64,000 nt of DNA from Isosphaeraceae bacterium EP7 (GTDB lineage: Bacteria > Planctomycetota > Planctomycetia > Isosphaerales > Isosphaeraceae): assembly GCA_038400315.1 (NCBI GenBank), contig CP151667.1:6211174-6275173 (forward strand), in the 5' to 3' direction. Below are positions 28,177 through 37,040 of the stretch, in pieces. The position numbers and the translations under genes are program-made. Under the pieces are notes generated by a model, which worked only from the letters and a program-made list of their open reading frames with translations, was not told the origin of the DNA and made no database searches. Numbering within the stretch: the first letter of the stretch is position 1; every line of letters starts with the position of its first letter.

Positions 28177-29448
28177 TCAGGAGTTGGCGAAGCTGGGCTC
28201 CGGTGCGGGCTGGTAACGGACCGCCAGATGCGGCGTTTCGAGCCGGCGGCCATCGGCCTGCGACTGCAACGCGGCCGCGACGAGCCCGCTCGTCAGCAGC
28301 GTCCGCTCGACCGGATAGGGGGCCTTGCCGGTCATGAACATCGCCTCGGCGCCCGCCATCAGCGGAGCCGAGTACGCGACGTTGGGGTTGGGCGGCAGGT
28401 AGAACAACGTCGACAACGGCTGGGCCTGCCCCTTCAGGCGTGCGGCGAAGGTGAAGTCCTGCACCAGGCCGTTGAACTGGAGCATGGTCGCCTTCAGGCC
28501 GTCGGCGTACTCGATGCGATACGCGATCGGGGCCTTGACCCATTCGCGGATCTGCTCGTCATTGGGGTAGCGCTGACTGAACGTCTTGGGCTGGGCGATC
28601 GTCTGGCTGCGCGACAGCGCGGCCTCGAACAGGCGGGGGTCCCAGCCGCCGCCGGCCCACGATCCCGACGCCATCGCCTTCCAGACCGCGTCGCCGCGCA
28701 GGGCGTGCACTGCGGCCACGCCGGTCTCGCCCCCTTTGCGGCGTTCGGCCATGCACTGCATCATCTCCAGCGCGTGGAAGTCGTAGACATCGACGCCGCC
28801 GAAGGCGAGGCCCAGCACCTCCTCGATCTCGGCCCCCTGCGGCATGTCCACCGAGGGCATCCGCCAGGTCACGGCCAGCGACGACCCGGCCAGGAACGGG
28901 AAGCCCATGGTCTTCGACGTCTCGACCATCTCCTTGGCCCAGTCCCACTTCCAGGACAGATGCTTGTCGTTGAAGATCGGGGCCGTCTTGCCGTCCTCGC
29001 GATAGACGTCGGTGATCTGCTTGAACAGCTGATAACGCGGGTATTCCTTCTGGCCGATCGCGTTCGTCGGATACTCGCCGTGCTCGCCGATGACCAGGAC
29101 GGCATCAACGGCGAGCTTCCCCTGGCCGTGCCGCAGGGCCTCGGCGACGGTCGGATAGATCGTGAAGCCGAACTCCTTGGCCCGGCCGCGGCTCAGGTCG
29201 TCGTCGGGCGTCTGGTCGACGTAAGCCGAGACGACGTCGAGATTCGGCCGATGCCACCCCCCCTTGTACGGATAGCCGACCAGGAACCGCTCGGCCATGT
29301 GCCAGGCGTGCGAGCCTTCCTTCCAGACGGTCGTGACGATCGCCAGCCGCTTGCGGGGCTCGTCGCGCGCCCAGAGCGTCGACGGCGAGACCGCCGCCAG
29401 CCCCGCGCCAAGACCGATCCCGCCCAGGAAGTCGCGTCGAGTCAGCAT
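28177..29448 (-). CDS. Tat-exported protein of unknown function
   Basis: This 423-residue protein has a twin-arginine signal (MLTRRDFLGGIGLGAGLAAV). The mature part begins 'KRLAIVTTVWKEGSHAWHMAERFLVGYPYKGGWHRP' and contains 'DAVLVIGEHGEYPTNAIGQK', 'NDKHLSWKWDWAKEM' and 'LAFGGVDVYDFHALEMMQCM'. The first strand and 'VDAVLVIGEHG' resemble a nucleotide-binding or oxidoreductase-like alpha/beta domain, but no cofactor loop is clear. It sits 145 bases upstream of the PSD1/DUF1501 pair on the same strand, and such proteins are often found near these genes in Planctomycetota. No function is assigned. Confidence 0.75.
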   Translation of the reverse strand: MLTRRDFLGGIGLGAGLAAVSPSTLWARDEPRKRLAIVTTVWKEGSHAWHMAERFLVGYPYKGGWHRPNLDVVSAYVDQTPDDDLSRGRAKEFGFTIYPTVAEALRHGQGKLAVDAVLVIGEHGEYPTNAIGQKEYPRYQLFKQITDVYREDGKTAPIFNDKHLSWKWDWAKEMVETSKTMGFPFLAGSSLAVTWRMPSVDMPQGAEIEEVLGLAFGGVDVYDFHALEMMQCMAERRKGGETGVAAVHALRGDAVWKAMASGSWAGGGWDPRLFEAALSRSQTIAQPKTFSQRYPNDEQIREWVKAPIAYRIEYADGLKATMLQFNGLVQDFTFAARLKGQAQPLSTLFYLPPNPNVAYSAPLMAGAEAMFMTGKAPYPVERTLLTSGLVAAALQSQADGRRLETPHLAVRYQPAPEPSFANS

Positions 29449-29559
29449 CCGTTGATCTCCAGGAGACAGGTCGTGGGGGCGCATCCGATGCCGGCGCCGG
29501 GGCACGAGTGTCACTCAGGAGCGCGGCCGGATCAAGGACCGCCCGGAATCCGTCAGCGA

Positions 29560-30861
29560 TCAGTCATCCGTCGAGCACGACTGCGCCGCAAGCCAGCCCA
29601 TGCTCCAGGCCCCCTGGAAGTTGTAGCCGCCGATGGCCCCGTCGAGGTCGAGCACCTCACCGGCGAAATAAAGGCCGGGCTGACGCAGGCTCATGAGCGT
29701 CTTCGGGTCCACCTCGTCCAGGTTCACACCGCCGCTGGTTACCTCGGCCTTCTCGAATCCGAGCGTTCCGGTGATCGGCAGCTCGAGGCCCTTGGCGGCC
29801 CTGCCCAGGCGCTTACGCTCGTCACGCGAGAGGTCGGGGCCCGTGCGGTCCTGGGGAATCTCGGCGGCCTCCATCAGGCGGACGCCCAGGCGTTTGGGGA
29901 TCGCGTCGGGGAGGATCGAGAGGACCTGGCGGCGGCCTTCGCGGGCCGAGGCCTGGAGCTGGCGGTCGAGGGACTCGGCGTCGATGGCAGGCAGGAAGTC
30001 GATCCTCAGGCGGGGCTCGCCCACGTGCTCCCAGCGGGCCACCGCGCGGCTCACGTCCAGGATCGCCGGGCCGGTCAGGCCGAAGTGGGCGAACAGCAGC
30101 GACTCTCGGCGGCGCAGGACCGAGGCGCCCGCGCCGTCGATGACGCCGATGTCGGCGTCGGGCACGGTCAGGCCCTTCAGGTCGGGCACCCAGGCGGCCC
30201 CGACGCGGATGGGCACCAGGGCTGGGCGTGGATCCTTGATCGTGTGGCCGAACGAGCGGGCCCAGGAGTAGCCGTCGCCGGTGGTGCCGCTGCCCGGGAA
30301 CGACTTGCCGCCGACGGCCATGATGACCTTGCGCGCCTGGATCTCGCCGTCGGCCAGCCGCAGCGTGAAGCCCTCCTCGACCGCCTCGACGCCCAGCACC
30401 GAGGCCGCCGTGCGTAAGAGGGCACTCGTACGCCCCAGACGCCTGAGCAGTGCGTCCAGCACGTCGACGGCGCGGTCGGTGGCGGGGAAGATCTTGCCGT
30501 TGGCCTCGACCTTGGTCCGGACCCCTTCGCGCTCGAACATCTCGACGGATTTCTCCACCGAGAGGCAGCGCAGCGACGGGCCGAGGAACGCACCGCCGTC
30601 GCCGAACGCCTTCTGGATGCTGCGGGCGCCCAGCGACTCGCGCGGGTCGAAGGCGGGGTCGATCGGCCCGGTGACCACGCGCAGGTCACGCAGGCCGCGC
30701 GCATTGGTCAGGTTGCAGCGGGTGCCCCCCGACATCAGGATCTTCACGCCCGCCCTGCGGTTCTTCTCCAGCAGGACGACCGAACGCCCACGCTCCGCCG
30801 CATTGATCGCGGCGCAGAGGCCGGCGGCTCCGGCGCCAAGCACGGCCACGTCATACATCAT
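29560..30861 (-). CDS. BaiN/HI0933-like FAD-dependent oxidoreductase
   Basis: This 433-residue flavoprotein has an N-terminal dinucleotide loop (VAVLGAGAAGLCAAINAA), then 'RRAGVKILMSGGTRCNLTN', which is diagnostic of the HI0933/BaiN family, 'IMAVGGKSFPGSGTTGDGYSWA' and the C-terminal FAD contact 'GLYFAGEVLDLDGAIGGYNFQGAW'. BaiN of Clostridium reduces bile-acid intermediates; the role of the widespread cytosolic homologues is unknown. The start is one of two adjacent ATGs (30861 or 30858). Confidence 0.92.
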   Translation of the reverse strand: MMYDVAVLGAGAAGLCAAINAAERGRSVVLLEKNRRAGVKILMSGGTRCNLTNARGLRDLRVVTGPIDPAFDPRESLGARSIQKAFGDGGAFLGPSLRCLSVEKSVEMFEREGVRTKVEANGKIFPATDRAVDVLDALLRRLGRTSALLRTAASVLGVEAVEEGFTLRLADGEIQARKVIMAVGGKSFPGSGTTGDGYSWARSFGHTIKDPRPALVPIRVGAAWVPDLKGLTVPDADIGVIDGAGASVLRRRESLLFAHFGLTGPAILDVSRAVARWEHVGEPRLRIDFLPAIDAESLDRQLQASAREGRRQVLSILPDAIPKRLGVRLMEAAEIPQDRTGPDLSRDERKRLGRAAKGLELPITGTLGFEKAEVTSGGVNLDEVDPKTLMSLRQPGLYFAGEVLDLDGAIGGYNFQGAWSMGWLAAQSCSTDD

Positions 30862-30919
30862 GGGATCGAGGGGCCTGTTCCCGCGCCCGGCGTGTCGGGG
30901 CTAGCCCGACAGGCCCGGG

Positions 30920-31663
30920 TCAGTCGGTGCGAATGGGGTGCATCTCGGCGAGGCAATGCTGGTAGTGGCGGAAGATCATCTCGACGTCCATCATCGAGAG
31001 CCCGAAGGCCGAGGCGATGGCCCGATCGTCGGCCCCAGGCTCCATGTGGCTGCGCACCCGGTTGGCCAGCGGCCGAAGCCGATCGGGCAGTGCGGGGACC
31101 GGCGTGTGGCGGCGGTGTTCAACCCAGGGGTGGCCCAGGGCGCGGAACCCGTCTTCGAACCAGTACTCACGGCCCCCGACGTTCAGGAGCCGGAGGAACC
31201 AGGGGTTGAATCCGTCGGCGATCAGCCTGGGCTTGCTCTGGCAGAGGTCGTCGCCCGAGGTGAACAGCGGGCAGTCGCCGCCCGGCCAGGGGTAGGCCAG
31301 GTCGATGCAGACCGTCTCCATGTTCGGGTTGCCCAGCTCGAACCAGCTCTCCGGCTGCACCACCATCCCGGGAATCTGCGCGAACGGGACCATCGGGCCG
31401 ATGGCCCCGAGCGGGTGGATCAGGGGGCCTTGCGGCCCGTAGAATCCGTCGGAGATGTGCAGCCAGGCCCGCAGCCCTCGGGGCAGGCGGAACCCATGTC
31501 GACGCTCCCAATGCTCGATCGCACGGGTCGAGGCCGGGGGCCGGCACGCCTGAGGGGCGCCGTCGAACGCCGACCGCAGCGCATCGGGCGTGGGCAACGA
31601 AGCGGGGTCGAGGCCCATGGCCTCCCCCCATCGCCCGACCGCCTCGATCAGCCCGTTGGTCAT
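30920..31663 (-). CDS. SMI1/KNR4 (SUKH) family protein
   Basis: This 247-residue protein matches the SUKH pattern: 'AIEHWERRHGFRLPRGLRAWLHISDGFYGP' (about residues 65-95), 'IHPLGAIGPMVPFAQIP', then 'CIDLAYPWPGGDCPLFTSGDD'. SUKH proteins are often immunity proteins for toxins, but single house-keeping members are common. No toxin gene is adjacent. The start was placed at MTNGLIEAV, because a longer in-frame start would overlap miaB. It lies 67 bases downstream of miaB and may be co-transcribed. Confidence 0.72.
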   Translation of the reverse strand: MTNGLIEAVGRWGEAMGLDPASLPTPDALRSAFDGAPQACRPPASTRAIEHWERRHGFRLPRGLRAWLHISDGFYGPQGPLIHPLGAIGPMVPFAQIPGMVVQPESWFELGNPNMETVCIDLAYPWPGGDCPLFTSGDDLCQSKPRLIADGFNPWFLRLLNVGGREYWFEDGFRALGHPWVEHRRHTPVPALPDRLRPLANRVRSHMEPGADDRAIASAFGLSMMDVEMIFRHYQHCLAEMHPIRTD

Positions 31664-31730
31664 CGAGGTTGCCTCCCGCTTGCCCGCCGCGACCGATCGC
31701 CGCTCGCCCGCCGGCCAATCCAGGGTCCGT

Positions 31731-33173
31731 TCAATTTGCACCGGCCGGCACCCCTTCGGTCGTCACTACGCGGCCAAACAGCGACACAACGCCCGCCTCG
31801 TCCACCCGAACGTCGATAAACTGCCCGATCAGCCGATCGTGCCCCTCGAACAGCACGACCCGGTCGCACCAGGTGCGCCCCGTGAGCTGGCCGAACTCAG
31901 ACCCGGGCTCGCGATCCGGCCCCATCTTGCTCGGCCCCTCGACCAGGACCTCGACCGTCGTGCCGACGAACGGCAGGTTGTCCTCGCGACAGATGTCCGT
32001 CTGGGCCTTCAGAAGCTCGTTGTTCCGCCGCTTCTTCACGAGCTCGGGGACGTCGTCGTTGAACAACGTGTCGGCCTTGGTCCCCTGCCTGGGGCTATAT
32101 TTGAAAATATAGCTGTTCTTGAACCGGGCTCGCTCGACCAGCTCGACGCTCCTGCGGAACGACGCCTCGGTCTCGCCGCAGAACCCGACGATGAAGTCGC
32201 TGGAGACCGACGCGCCCGGGATCGTCTCGCGGATGCGGGCCAGCATGTCGTCGTACAACGCCACCGAGTACATCCTCTTCATGCGCGACAAGACCTCGTC
32301 GCAGCCGCTCTGCGCGGGGACGTGCAGATAACGCGAGACCTTGGGCAAATCCCGGACCGCTTGCAGCAAATCGTCGGTCATGTCGTTGGGAAAGTTGGTG
32401 ACGAACTTGATTCGCCGGACTCCTTCGATGGCATCAATTCGCGCCAGCAGGTCCGAGAGCCGGGTACGCCGGCCGTCACTCTCTTGATAGCGATAACTGT
32501 TGACCGTCTGGCCGATCAAAGTGATCTCGGTCGCCCCCTGGTCGGCCAGGATGCGGGCCTCGGCGACGATGTCGTCGGGGGGCCGGCTCTGCTCGGGCCC
32601 ACGCACCGACGGGACGATGCAGTACGTACAGAACTTGTCGCACCCCATCATGATGCGCAAATACGCCTGGAATGCGTTGGGACGCATCGCGGGCTCGCGC
32701 AGGGGGTCGTACTCGGCGAAGCTGGCCGTCACCGCGAGCCGCCCACCGCCGGTTCGGGGCAGGCTCACGGCCATCCTGGGCGTGCCGGTTTCCTTGGCCT
32801 CGGCCAGCAACCGGGAGACCTGCCCGAGCTGGCCGGGCCCGATGACCACGTCCACATGGGGGGCCCTGCGGAGGATGACCCCTTGGTCCTTCTGCGCCAT
32901 GCACCCGAGCACGCCGATCGACAGCGAGGGCTTCCGCTCCTTCAGCCGGCGGAGCTTGCCCAGGGCGCTGTAAGTCTTGTCCTCGGAACGCTGCCGGATC
33001 GAGCAGGTATTGTAAAGGATGGTGTCGGCCAGCTCGATGTCGTCGGTCAGCTCGTAACCTTCGCCGCGCAGCTTCCCCACGACGAGCTCGCTGTCGAGCA
33101 CGTTCATCTGGCAGCCGACGGTCTCGACGTAGAGCTTCTTGCGAGGCGGGGTGGGGCAATCGTCCGGCATCAT
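31731..33173 (-). CDS. miaB: tRNA-2-methylthio-N6-dimethylallyladenosine synthase
   Basis: This 480-residue radical-SAM methylthiotransferase modifies A37 of tRNAs. The N-terminal UPF0004 domain has the three auxiliary-cluster cysteines C21 (VGCQMN), C57 (NTCSIR) and C91 (GCMAQ). The radical-SAM cluster is C178-x3-C182-x2-C185 (CDKFCTYC), followed by 'VPSVRGPEQSRP', 'ITLIGQTVNSYRYQ' and 'VPAQSGCDEVLSRMKR'. The C-terminal TRAM domain follows. The length is standard. Confidence 0.96.
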   Translation of the reverse strand: MMPDDCPTPPRKKLYVETVGCQMNVLDSELVVGKLRGEGYELTDDIELADTILYNTCSIRQRSEDKTYSALGKLRRLKERKPSLSIGVLGCMAQKDQGVILRRAPHVDVVIGPGQLGQVSRLLAEAKETGTPRMAVSLPRTGGGRLAVTASFAEYDPLREPAMRPNAFQAYLRIMMGCDKFCTYCIVPSVRGPEQSRPPDDIVAEARILADQGATEITLIGQTVNSYRYQESDGRRTRLSDLLARIDAIEGVRRIKFVTNFPNDMTDDLLQAVRDLPKVSRYLHVPAQSGCDEVLSRMKRMYSVALYDDMLARIRETIPGASVSSDFIVGFCGETEASFRRSVELVERARFKNSYIFKYSPRQGTKADTLFNDDVPELVKKRRNNELLKAQTDICREDNLPFVGTTVEVLVEGPSKMGPDREPGSEFGQLTGRTWCDRVVLFEGHDRLIGQFIDVRVDEAGVVSLFGRVVTTEGVPAGAN

Positions 33174-33812
33174 GGCGGCTCCAGCACCCGGCGGAACTCA
33201 TCCGGGCTGGCGGCTCGGGGCACCTTCGACTCGCGAGGAGGGAGTCAAGCCCCTTCTCCGACCCGGTAGCGATCTTAGCACGCAGGCCCCCCATTGGGAA
33301 TGCCCGTGTTTGGCCGCCTATCCGATGCATGCGATCGGGAAATCCCCCTCTCAGATTCGTCAGGTGTGGATGACACAGGGCCAGGTCATCGGTGGCGTCA
33401 TTTCTGCCACTTTGATTCCGACACGGGAACCAATTTGCGCAAAACCGAATTTACATCCACCCTCTCCGTTTGCGCGTTTCATTCAATTTTTGAAATTCAT
33501 CTTCAGACAAGCACTCCAATTGCACGCAAGCAAGCGGAGGAATCCTTTCGTCATACTTCCCGTTAAACCAATATCCAGACGAGGCAAGCAAACGGTTTTC
33601 GACGATTGTTCAAATGACAATCATCCTCGATCCCTCTGTCATTCAAATCTTCAAAAATGCTTCTTCGATGCCCATCGGCTTCGCCCGAGAGGGCCGATCC
33701 GTGGCCGGAATTTTGCAAATGTGAGGCTCGTCAGAAGAGGTTGCCTGTCGCTGACGGCCTTGCTCAAATGTCTGGAGGCGTGCCTTCACCACGGTCATCC
33801 AGAGGGTGTTAC
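33174..33812. other. AT-richer intergenic island
   Basis: This gap of 639 bases is distinctly richer in A and T than its surroundings, especially from about 33370 to 33740. It has no intact gene; it contains the coding remnant at 33451-33609. A short-lived insertion or a decayed gene would explain the composition. Confidence 0.55.
33451..33609 (-). pseudogene. Possible remnant of a small protein gene
   Basis: A 52-codon stretch closed by TAA (33451-33453) has no ATG and is preceded in frame by TGA (33610-33612). It reads TIVENRLLASSGYWFNGKY then DERIPPLACVQLECLSEDEF and ends KLNETRKRRGWM. The amphipathic, protein-like composition in an AT-rich background is unlike the Arg/Pro-rich shadow frames elsewhere. 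I recognise no family. It could be the C-terminal part of a broken gene or a small gene with a non-standard start. Confidence 0.35.
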
Positions 33813-34211
33813 ATGGTGGCTTCGGACGAGGGAGAGTACATCCCCCCGGAGAATGTCCAGGAATTGCTGCGGCGATACGCGAGCGGCGAGCGCCAATTCC
33901 CCGGAGTTGACCTCAGCGATGCCGAACTCGCGGCTGCGACGCTGGACGGTGCCAACTTCGAAGGCTCGTGGTTCTGTGACGCCAGCTTCGAGGGGGCGAG
34001 CCTCCGGGGAACCAACTTCCGGCTGTGCAACGTGAAGTGCGCCGACTTCCGGCGGGCCGACCTGACCACGGCGTCGTTCCGACGCGCGGCGGTCGAGGCG
34101 ACCGACTTCGAAGGTGCCATCCTGACGGGGGCGAGCTTCGAGGGCGCGGGCCACTACGGTTACACGATCCATGACGGGGATGGGTTTCCGAACGGCGGAC
34201 CAGACGGCTGA
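33813..34211 (+). CDS. Pentapeptide-repeat protein
   Basis: This 132-residue protein has residues about 28-112 built of A(D/N)(L/F)xx-type pentapeptides (VDLSDAELAAATLDGANFEG, 'CDASFEGASLRGTNFRLCN', 'ADFRRADLTTASFRRAAVEA'). Such repeats fold as a right-handed quadrilateral beta-helix. Length is enough for about four coils, shorter than DNA-mimicking Qnr/MfpA proteins. There is no signal peptide. The ATG start follows AGAGGGTG. Function is unknown; many pentapeptide proteins are protein-interaction modules. Confidence 0.8.
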   Translation: MVASDEGEYIPPENVQELLRRYASGERQFPGVDLSDAELAAATLDGANFEGSWFCDASFEGASLRGTNFRLCNVKCADFRRADLTTASFRRAAVEATDFEGAILTGASFEGAGHYGYTIHDGDGFPNGGPDG

Positions 34212-34362
34212 TCCCGCGCGGTGACTATCCAGAATTCGACGGCAAGGCCGCAAATCGCCTCGTCCGACCGGGCCCTCCCGGGGCTCTTCAATGAGCGCAT
34301 CACCATCCAAAAGGCGGGGGCATACGCATGTCGCAGAATCGCTCCGCCGGGGTGCGTCCGAG

Positions 34363-35292
34363 TTAGCGAAGCGAGCGGGGGCCGCCGGCGTCTCCGATGA
34401 CGAGCCGCTCGATTGCCCCGACCAGGTCGTGCAGACGCTGAGCCGCCTCGGGCCTGGGGCGGGCTCCCGGGCCGGGCTGTTGGAGCATGATCGCGTAGAC
34501 GACCGGCCCGTTGGGCGATTCGATCCAGCCGGTGCGGCACCGGGTAATGGGGTCGGTATCAAGGCTGCCGGTCTTGGAGATGAGCGTGCGGCCGTTCACT
34601 TTCCGGGTCTCCATCGCACGCCGGATGGCCTCGTGGGTCGGCCCGGAAACCCCCTTGAGCGTGCCCGCGGCCAGGCGTTGAATGACGGCGGCGAGCGCCC
34701 GCGTGGTGGCCGTGTTGTCGCCGGGCTGGTCGCGAGGGGCGAGCATGTAGCGGCGGGCCTGGATGGGCGCGAAGGCGGGGTCGCGCGCGGCAATCTTCGC
34801 GGTGAGTGCCACCGGCCCGCCCAGCGCAGCGGTCACCAGGCTGGCCGCCGCGTTGTAGACGTCGTTGGGGGCCTCGAAGCCGCCCATCATCGTCTCGCCA
34901 ATCCGCCTCGTTGAGGCGCCCCGGAGCGACTTGCGGATCCCGGCACGCTGGTCGTCGGTGTAGGGGGCAAGCGCCGGATGGCCGGTCTCGTTGAGGATCG
35001 CGTCGGCGCCCGGCAGCGGGGCGTCCAGAGCATCCGGATAGGCGGCGAAAAGCTCGATGAGGTAGGCGGTCTTGATGGTGCTGGCGGTGGGCATCACGGC
35101 GTCAGGGCGGATGCTCAGCGATGGCTCGCCCTCGACTCCGCCGACCCAGATTCCCGCCTCGACTCCGTCGCCGTGCGCATCGATCATCCCCTTGAACGCG
35201 GCGCCGAGGTCTTCCGCCGCCTGGGCGCCGGTCGGGGCGAAGGTCGCCATGAGGAAGGCCAGCAGGAGCGAGGCGAGGGTTCGCGCGGACAT
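34363..35292 (-). CDS. Serine hydrolase of the class A beta-lactamase-like family
   Basis: This 309-residue exported protein has a signal peptide (ends GAQAA, about residue 26). It shows the beta-lactamase-fold motifs: S71-x-x-K74 (MPTASTIKTAYLIE), and 'ISKTGSLDTD' as the KTG box. The SDN and omega-loop Glu motifs are not recognisable, so hydrolysis of beta-lactams cannot be assumed; a peptidase or esterase role is equally possible. It is the last gene of the long minus-strand run that starts with the ABC-2 ATPase. Confidence 0.78.
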   Translation of the reverse strand: MSARTLASLLLAFLMATFAPTGAQAAEDLGAAFKGMIDAHGDGVEAGIWVGGVEGEPSLSIRPDAVMPTASTIKTAYLIELFAAYPDALDAPLPGADAILNETGHPALAPYTDDQRAGIRKSLRGASTRRIGETMMGGFEAPNDVYNAAASLVTAALGGPVALTAKIAARDPAFAPIQARRYMLAPRDQPGDNTATTRALAAVIQRLAAGTLKGVSGPTHEAIRRAMETRKVNGRTLISKTGSLDTDPITRCRTGWIESPNGPVVYAIMLQQPGPGARPRPEAAQRLHDLVGAIERLVIGDAGGPRSLR

Positions 35293-35362
35293 GATGTGGC
35301 CTCGGGAAATCAGGGGCGGCGAGGCGGTTGCGATTGTTCTCGAACGCCAACCGGCCGGGGGG

Positions 35363-36325
35363 CTAGCCCAGGCGTTCGCCGGAGAGCTGGAAGCCTCGCA
35401 GGAAGTCGGCGGCTGGCATTGACTTGCGGCCCGCCATCTGGACGACCAGGATGCTCACTGCGCCGCGGCCGGCGGCGATGACGAACCGGTCGCCGAGCGC
35501 CTCCAGCACGGTCCCGGGCTCGCCACGCTGGCCTTCGGCCTCGTCCACCTCGGTCTTGTGGATCATCAGGCGGAACTCGGCCGCCTCAATCCCCTCGCGT
35601 TTCCAGGGGGTCGACGCCCCCGGCCAGGGCTGCATGGCCCTCACCTGGTTGTGGACCTCCTGGGCCGACTTCGTCCAGTCGATCAGGCCGTCGTCCTTGC
35701 GCAGCTTGGGAGCTCGGGTGACTTTGGATTTCCGCTGCGGCAAGACCTGCGCGGTGCCGTCGACCAGCGACGGGATGGTCCCGACGATGAGCGGGGCGCC
35801 AATCCGCGAGAGCCGGTCTTCCAGCTCTCCGGCGGTCTCGGCGGGGTCGACCGGCGTGCGGGCGACGGCGATCATCCCGCCGGCGTCGATCCGGGGGGTC
35901 ATCCGAATGACCGTGACGCCCGCCTCGGTCTCGCCGTTCTGGATGGCGCGGGCCACCGGGGCGGCCCCTCGATAGGAGGGCAGGATCGATCCGTGCAGGT
36001 TCACCCCGCCTAGCGGCGGGATGCCCAGCAGGTCGGCCGAGAGGATCTGGCCGTAGGCCGCCGTGACGAACAGGTCGGGCGTCAGGGCCGCGATGTGCGC
36101 CAGGCTGTCGGCCGCGTTCACGTCCTCGGGCTGGAAGACGGGGATCCCCCGCCCGAGGGCGTACTGCTTGATCCGGCTGGGGATCAGCTCCTGCTTGCGA
36201 CCCTGCGGGCGATCGGGCTGGGTCACCAGGGCGCGGACGTCGTGGCCCGATTCGCAGAGCAGTTCGAAGGTCGGCAGGGCGAAGTCGCCGGTGCCGAACA
36301 TGACCAGGCGTGGCTTGGTGGGCAT
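35363..36325 (-). CDS. fmt: Methionyl-tRNA formyltransferase
   Basis: This 320-residue enzyme formylates initiator Met-tRNA. It has 'RLVMFGTGDFALPTFELL', 'VTQPDRPQGR', the catalytic region 'LGGVNLHGSILPSYRGAAPV' (Asn-x-His) and 'IRMTPRIDAGGMI'. The C-terminal OB domain follows. It lies 38 bases downstream of def, the standard bacterial order. Confidence 0.95.
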   Translation of the reverse strand: MPTKPRLVMFGTGDFALPTFELLCESGHDVRALVTQPDRPQGRKQELIPSRIKQYALGRGIPVFQPEDVNAADSLAHIAALTPDLFVTAAYGQILSADLLGIPPLGGVNLHGSILPSYRGAAPVARAIQNGETEAGVTVIRMTPRIDAGGMIAVARTPVDPAETAGELEDRLSRIGAPLIVGTIPSLVDGTAQVLPQRKSKVTRAPKLRKDDGLIDWTKSAQEVHNQVRAMQPWPGASTPWKREGIEAAEFRLMIHKTEVDEAEGQRGEPGTVLEALGDRFVIAAGRGAVSILVVQMAGRKSMPAADFLRGFQLSGERLG

Positions 36326-36363
36326 GGCGGAGAGAGCCTCGGTCGTTCGGGCGAGCCGCTCAC

Positions 36364-36960
36364 TCAGGTGAGCTTGGTGGCGGAGGCCGCGGCCATGGCC
36401 GCGAGCTGGCCCTCGATGGTGTCGTCGGCGGGGAAGATGCCCTCGAGCTGCGCCTTGCGGTAGCCGGCCTCGACCTCGCGCACCTTGGCGGCGGTGGCCA
36501 CGCGGTCGGCCTCGTCTAGCAGGTCGATGAACAGCTTGCCCGCCAGGTGGTCGGTCTCGTGCTGGATGGCCCGCGAGAGCAGGTCGTCGGCGTCGATCTC
36601 GACCGGCTTGCCGGCCAGGTCAAAAGCGCGGACCCGCACCTTGCGGGCGCGGCGCACCTTGGCGTAGATGCCCGGGAAGCTCAGGCAACCCTCCTCGTCC
36701 TCGACGGCCGAGTGCCGCTTGACGATCTCGGGGTTGACGAAGACCTGCTCCTGATCGGCCTGCTCGGGGTCGGCGGTGAGGTTCAGGATGAAGAACCGGA
36801 GCGGGATGCCCACCTGGTTGGCCGCCAGGCCGATCCCCTTGGCGGCGTACATCGCGTCGAACATCTGCCGGACCACCGCCCGGAAGTCGTCGTCGATGCG
36901 CGCCACCGGCTTCGACTCGAAGCGCAAGGCGGGGTGAGGATACGGGACGATGCGAAGCAC
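36364..36960 (-). CDS. def: Peptide deformylase
   Basis: This 198-residue metallo-enzyme removes the formyl group from nascent proteins. All three motifs are intact: GIGLAANQVG (42-51), EGCLS with metal ligand C92, and HETDH with H134, E135 and H138. No ATG fits; the GTG at 36960 with upstream GGGAGCC gives the conserved start MLRIVPYPHPALR. A long in-frame extension upstream reads into another frame of the DUF4340 gene and was rejected. It is followed by fmt. Confidence 0.95.
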   Translation of the reverse strand: MLRIVPYPHPALRFESKPVARIDDDFRAVVRQMFDAMYAAKGIGLAANQVGIPLRFFILNLTADPEQADQEQVFVNPEIVKRHSAVEDEEGCLSFPGIYAKVRRARKVRVRAFDLAGKPVEIDADDLLSRAIQHETDHLAGKLFIDLLDEADRVATAAKVREVEAGYRKAQLEGIFPADDTIEGQLAAMAAASATKLT

Positions 36961-37040
36961 GCCGGAGGCTCCCAGGTCGAGAGAAGTTAGGTCGTCCCCG
37001 ATTGTAGGAAAGCCAGCCAGCCCACGCCAGTCGAGCCGAC

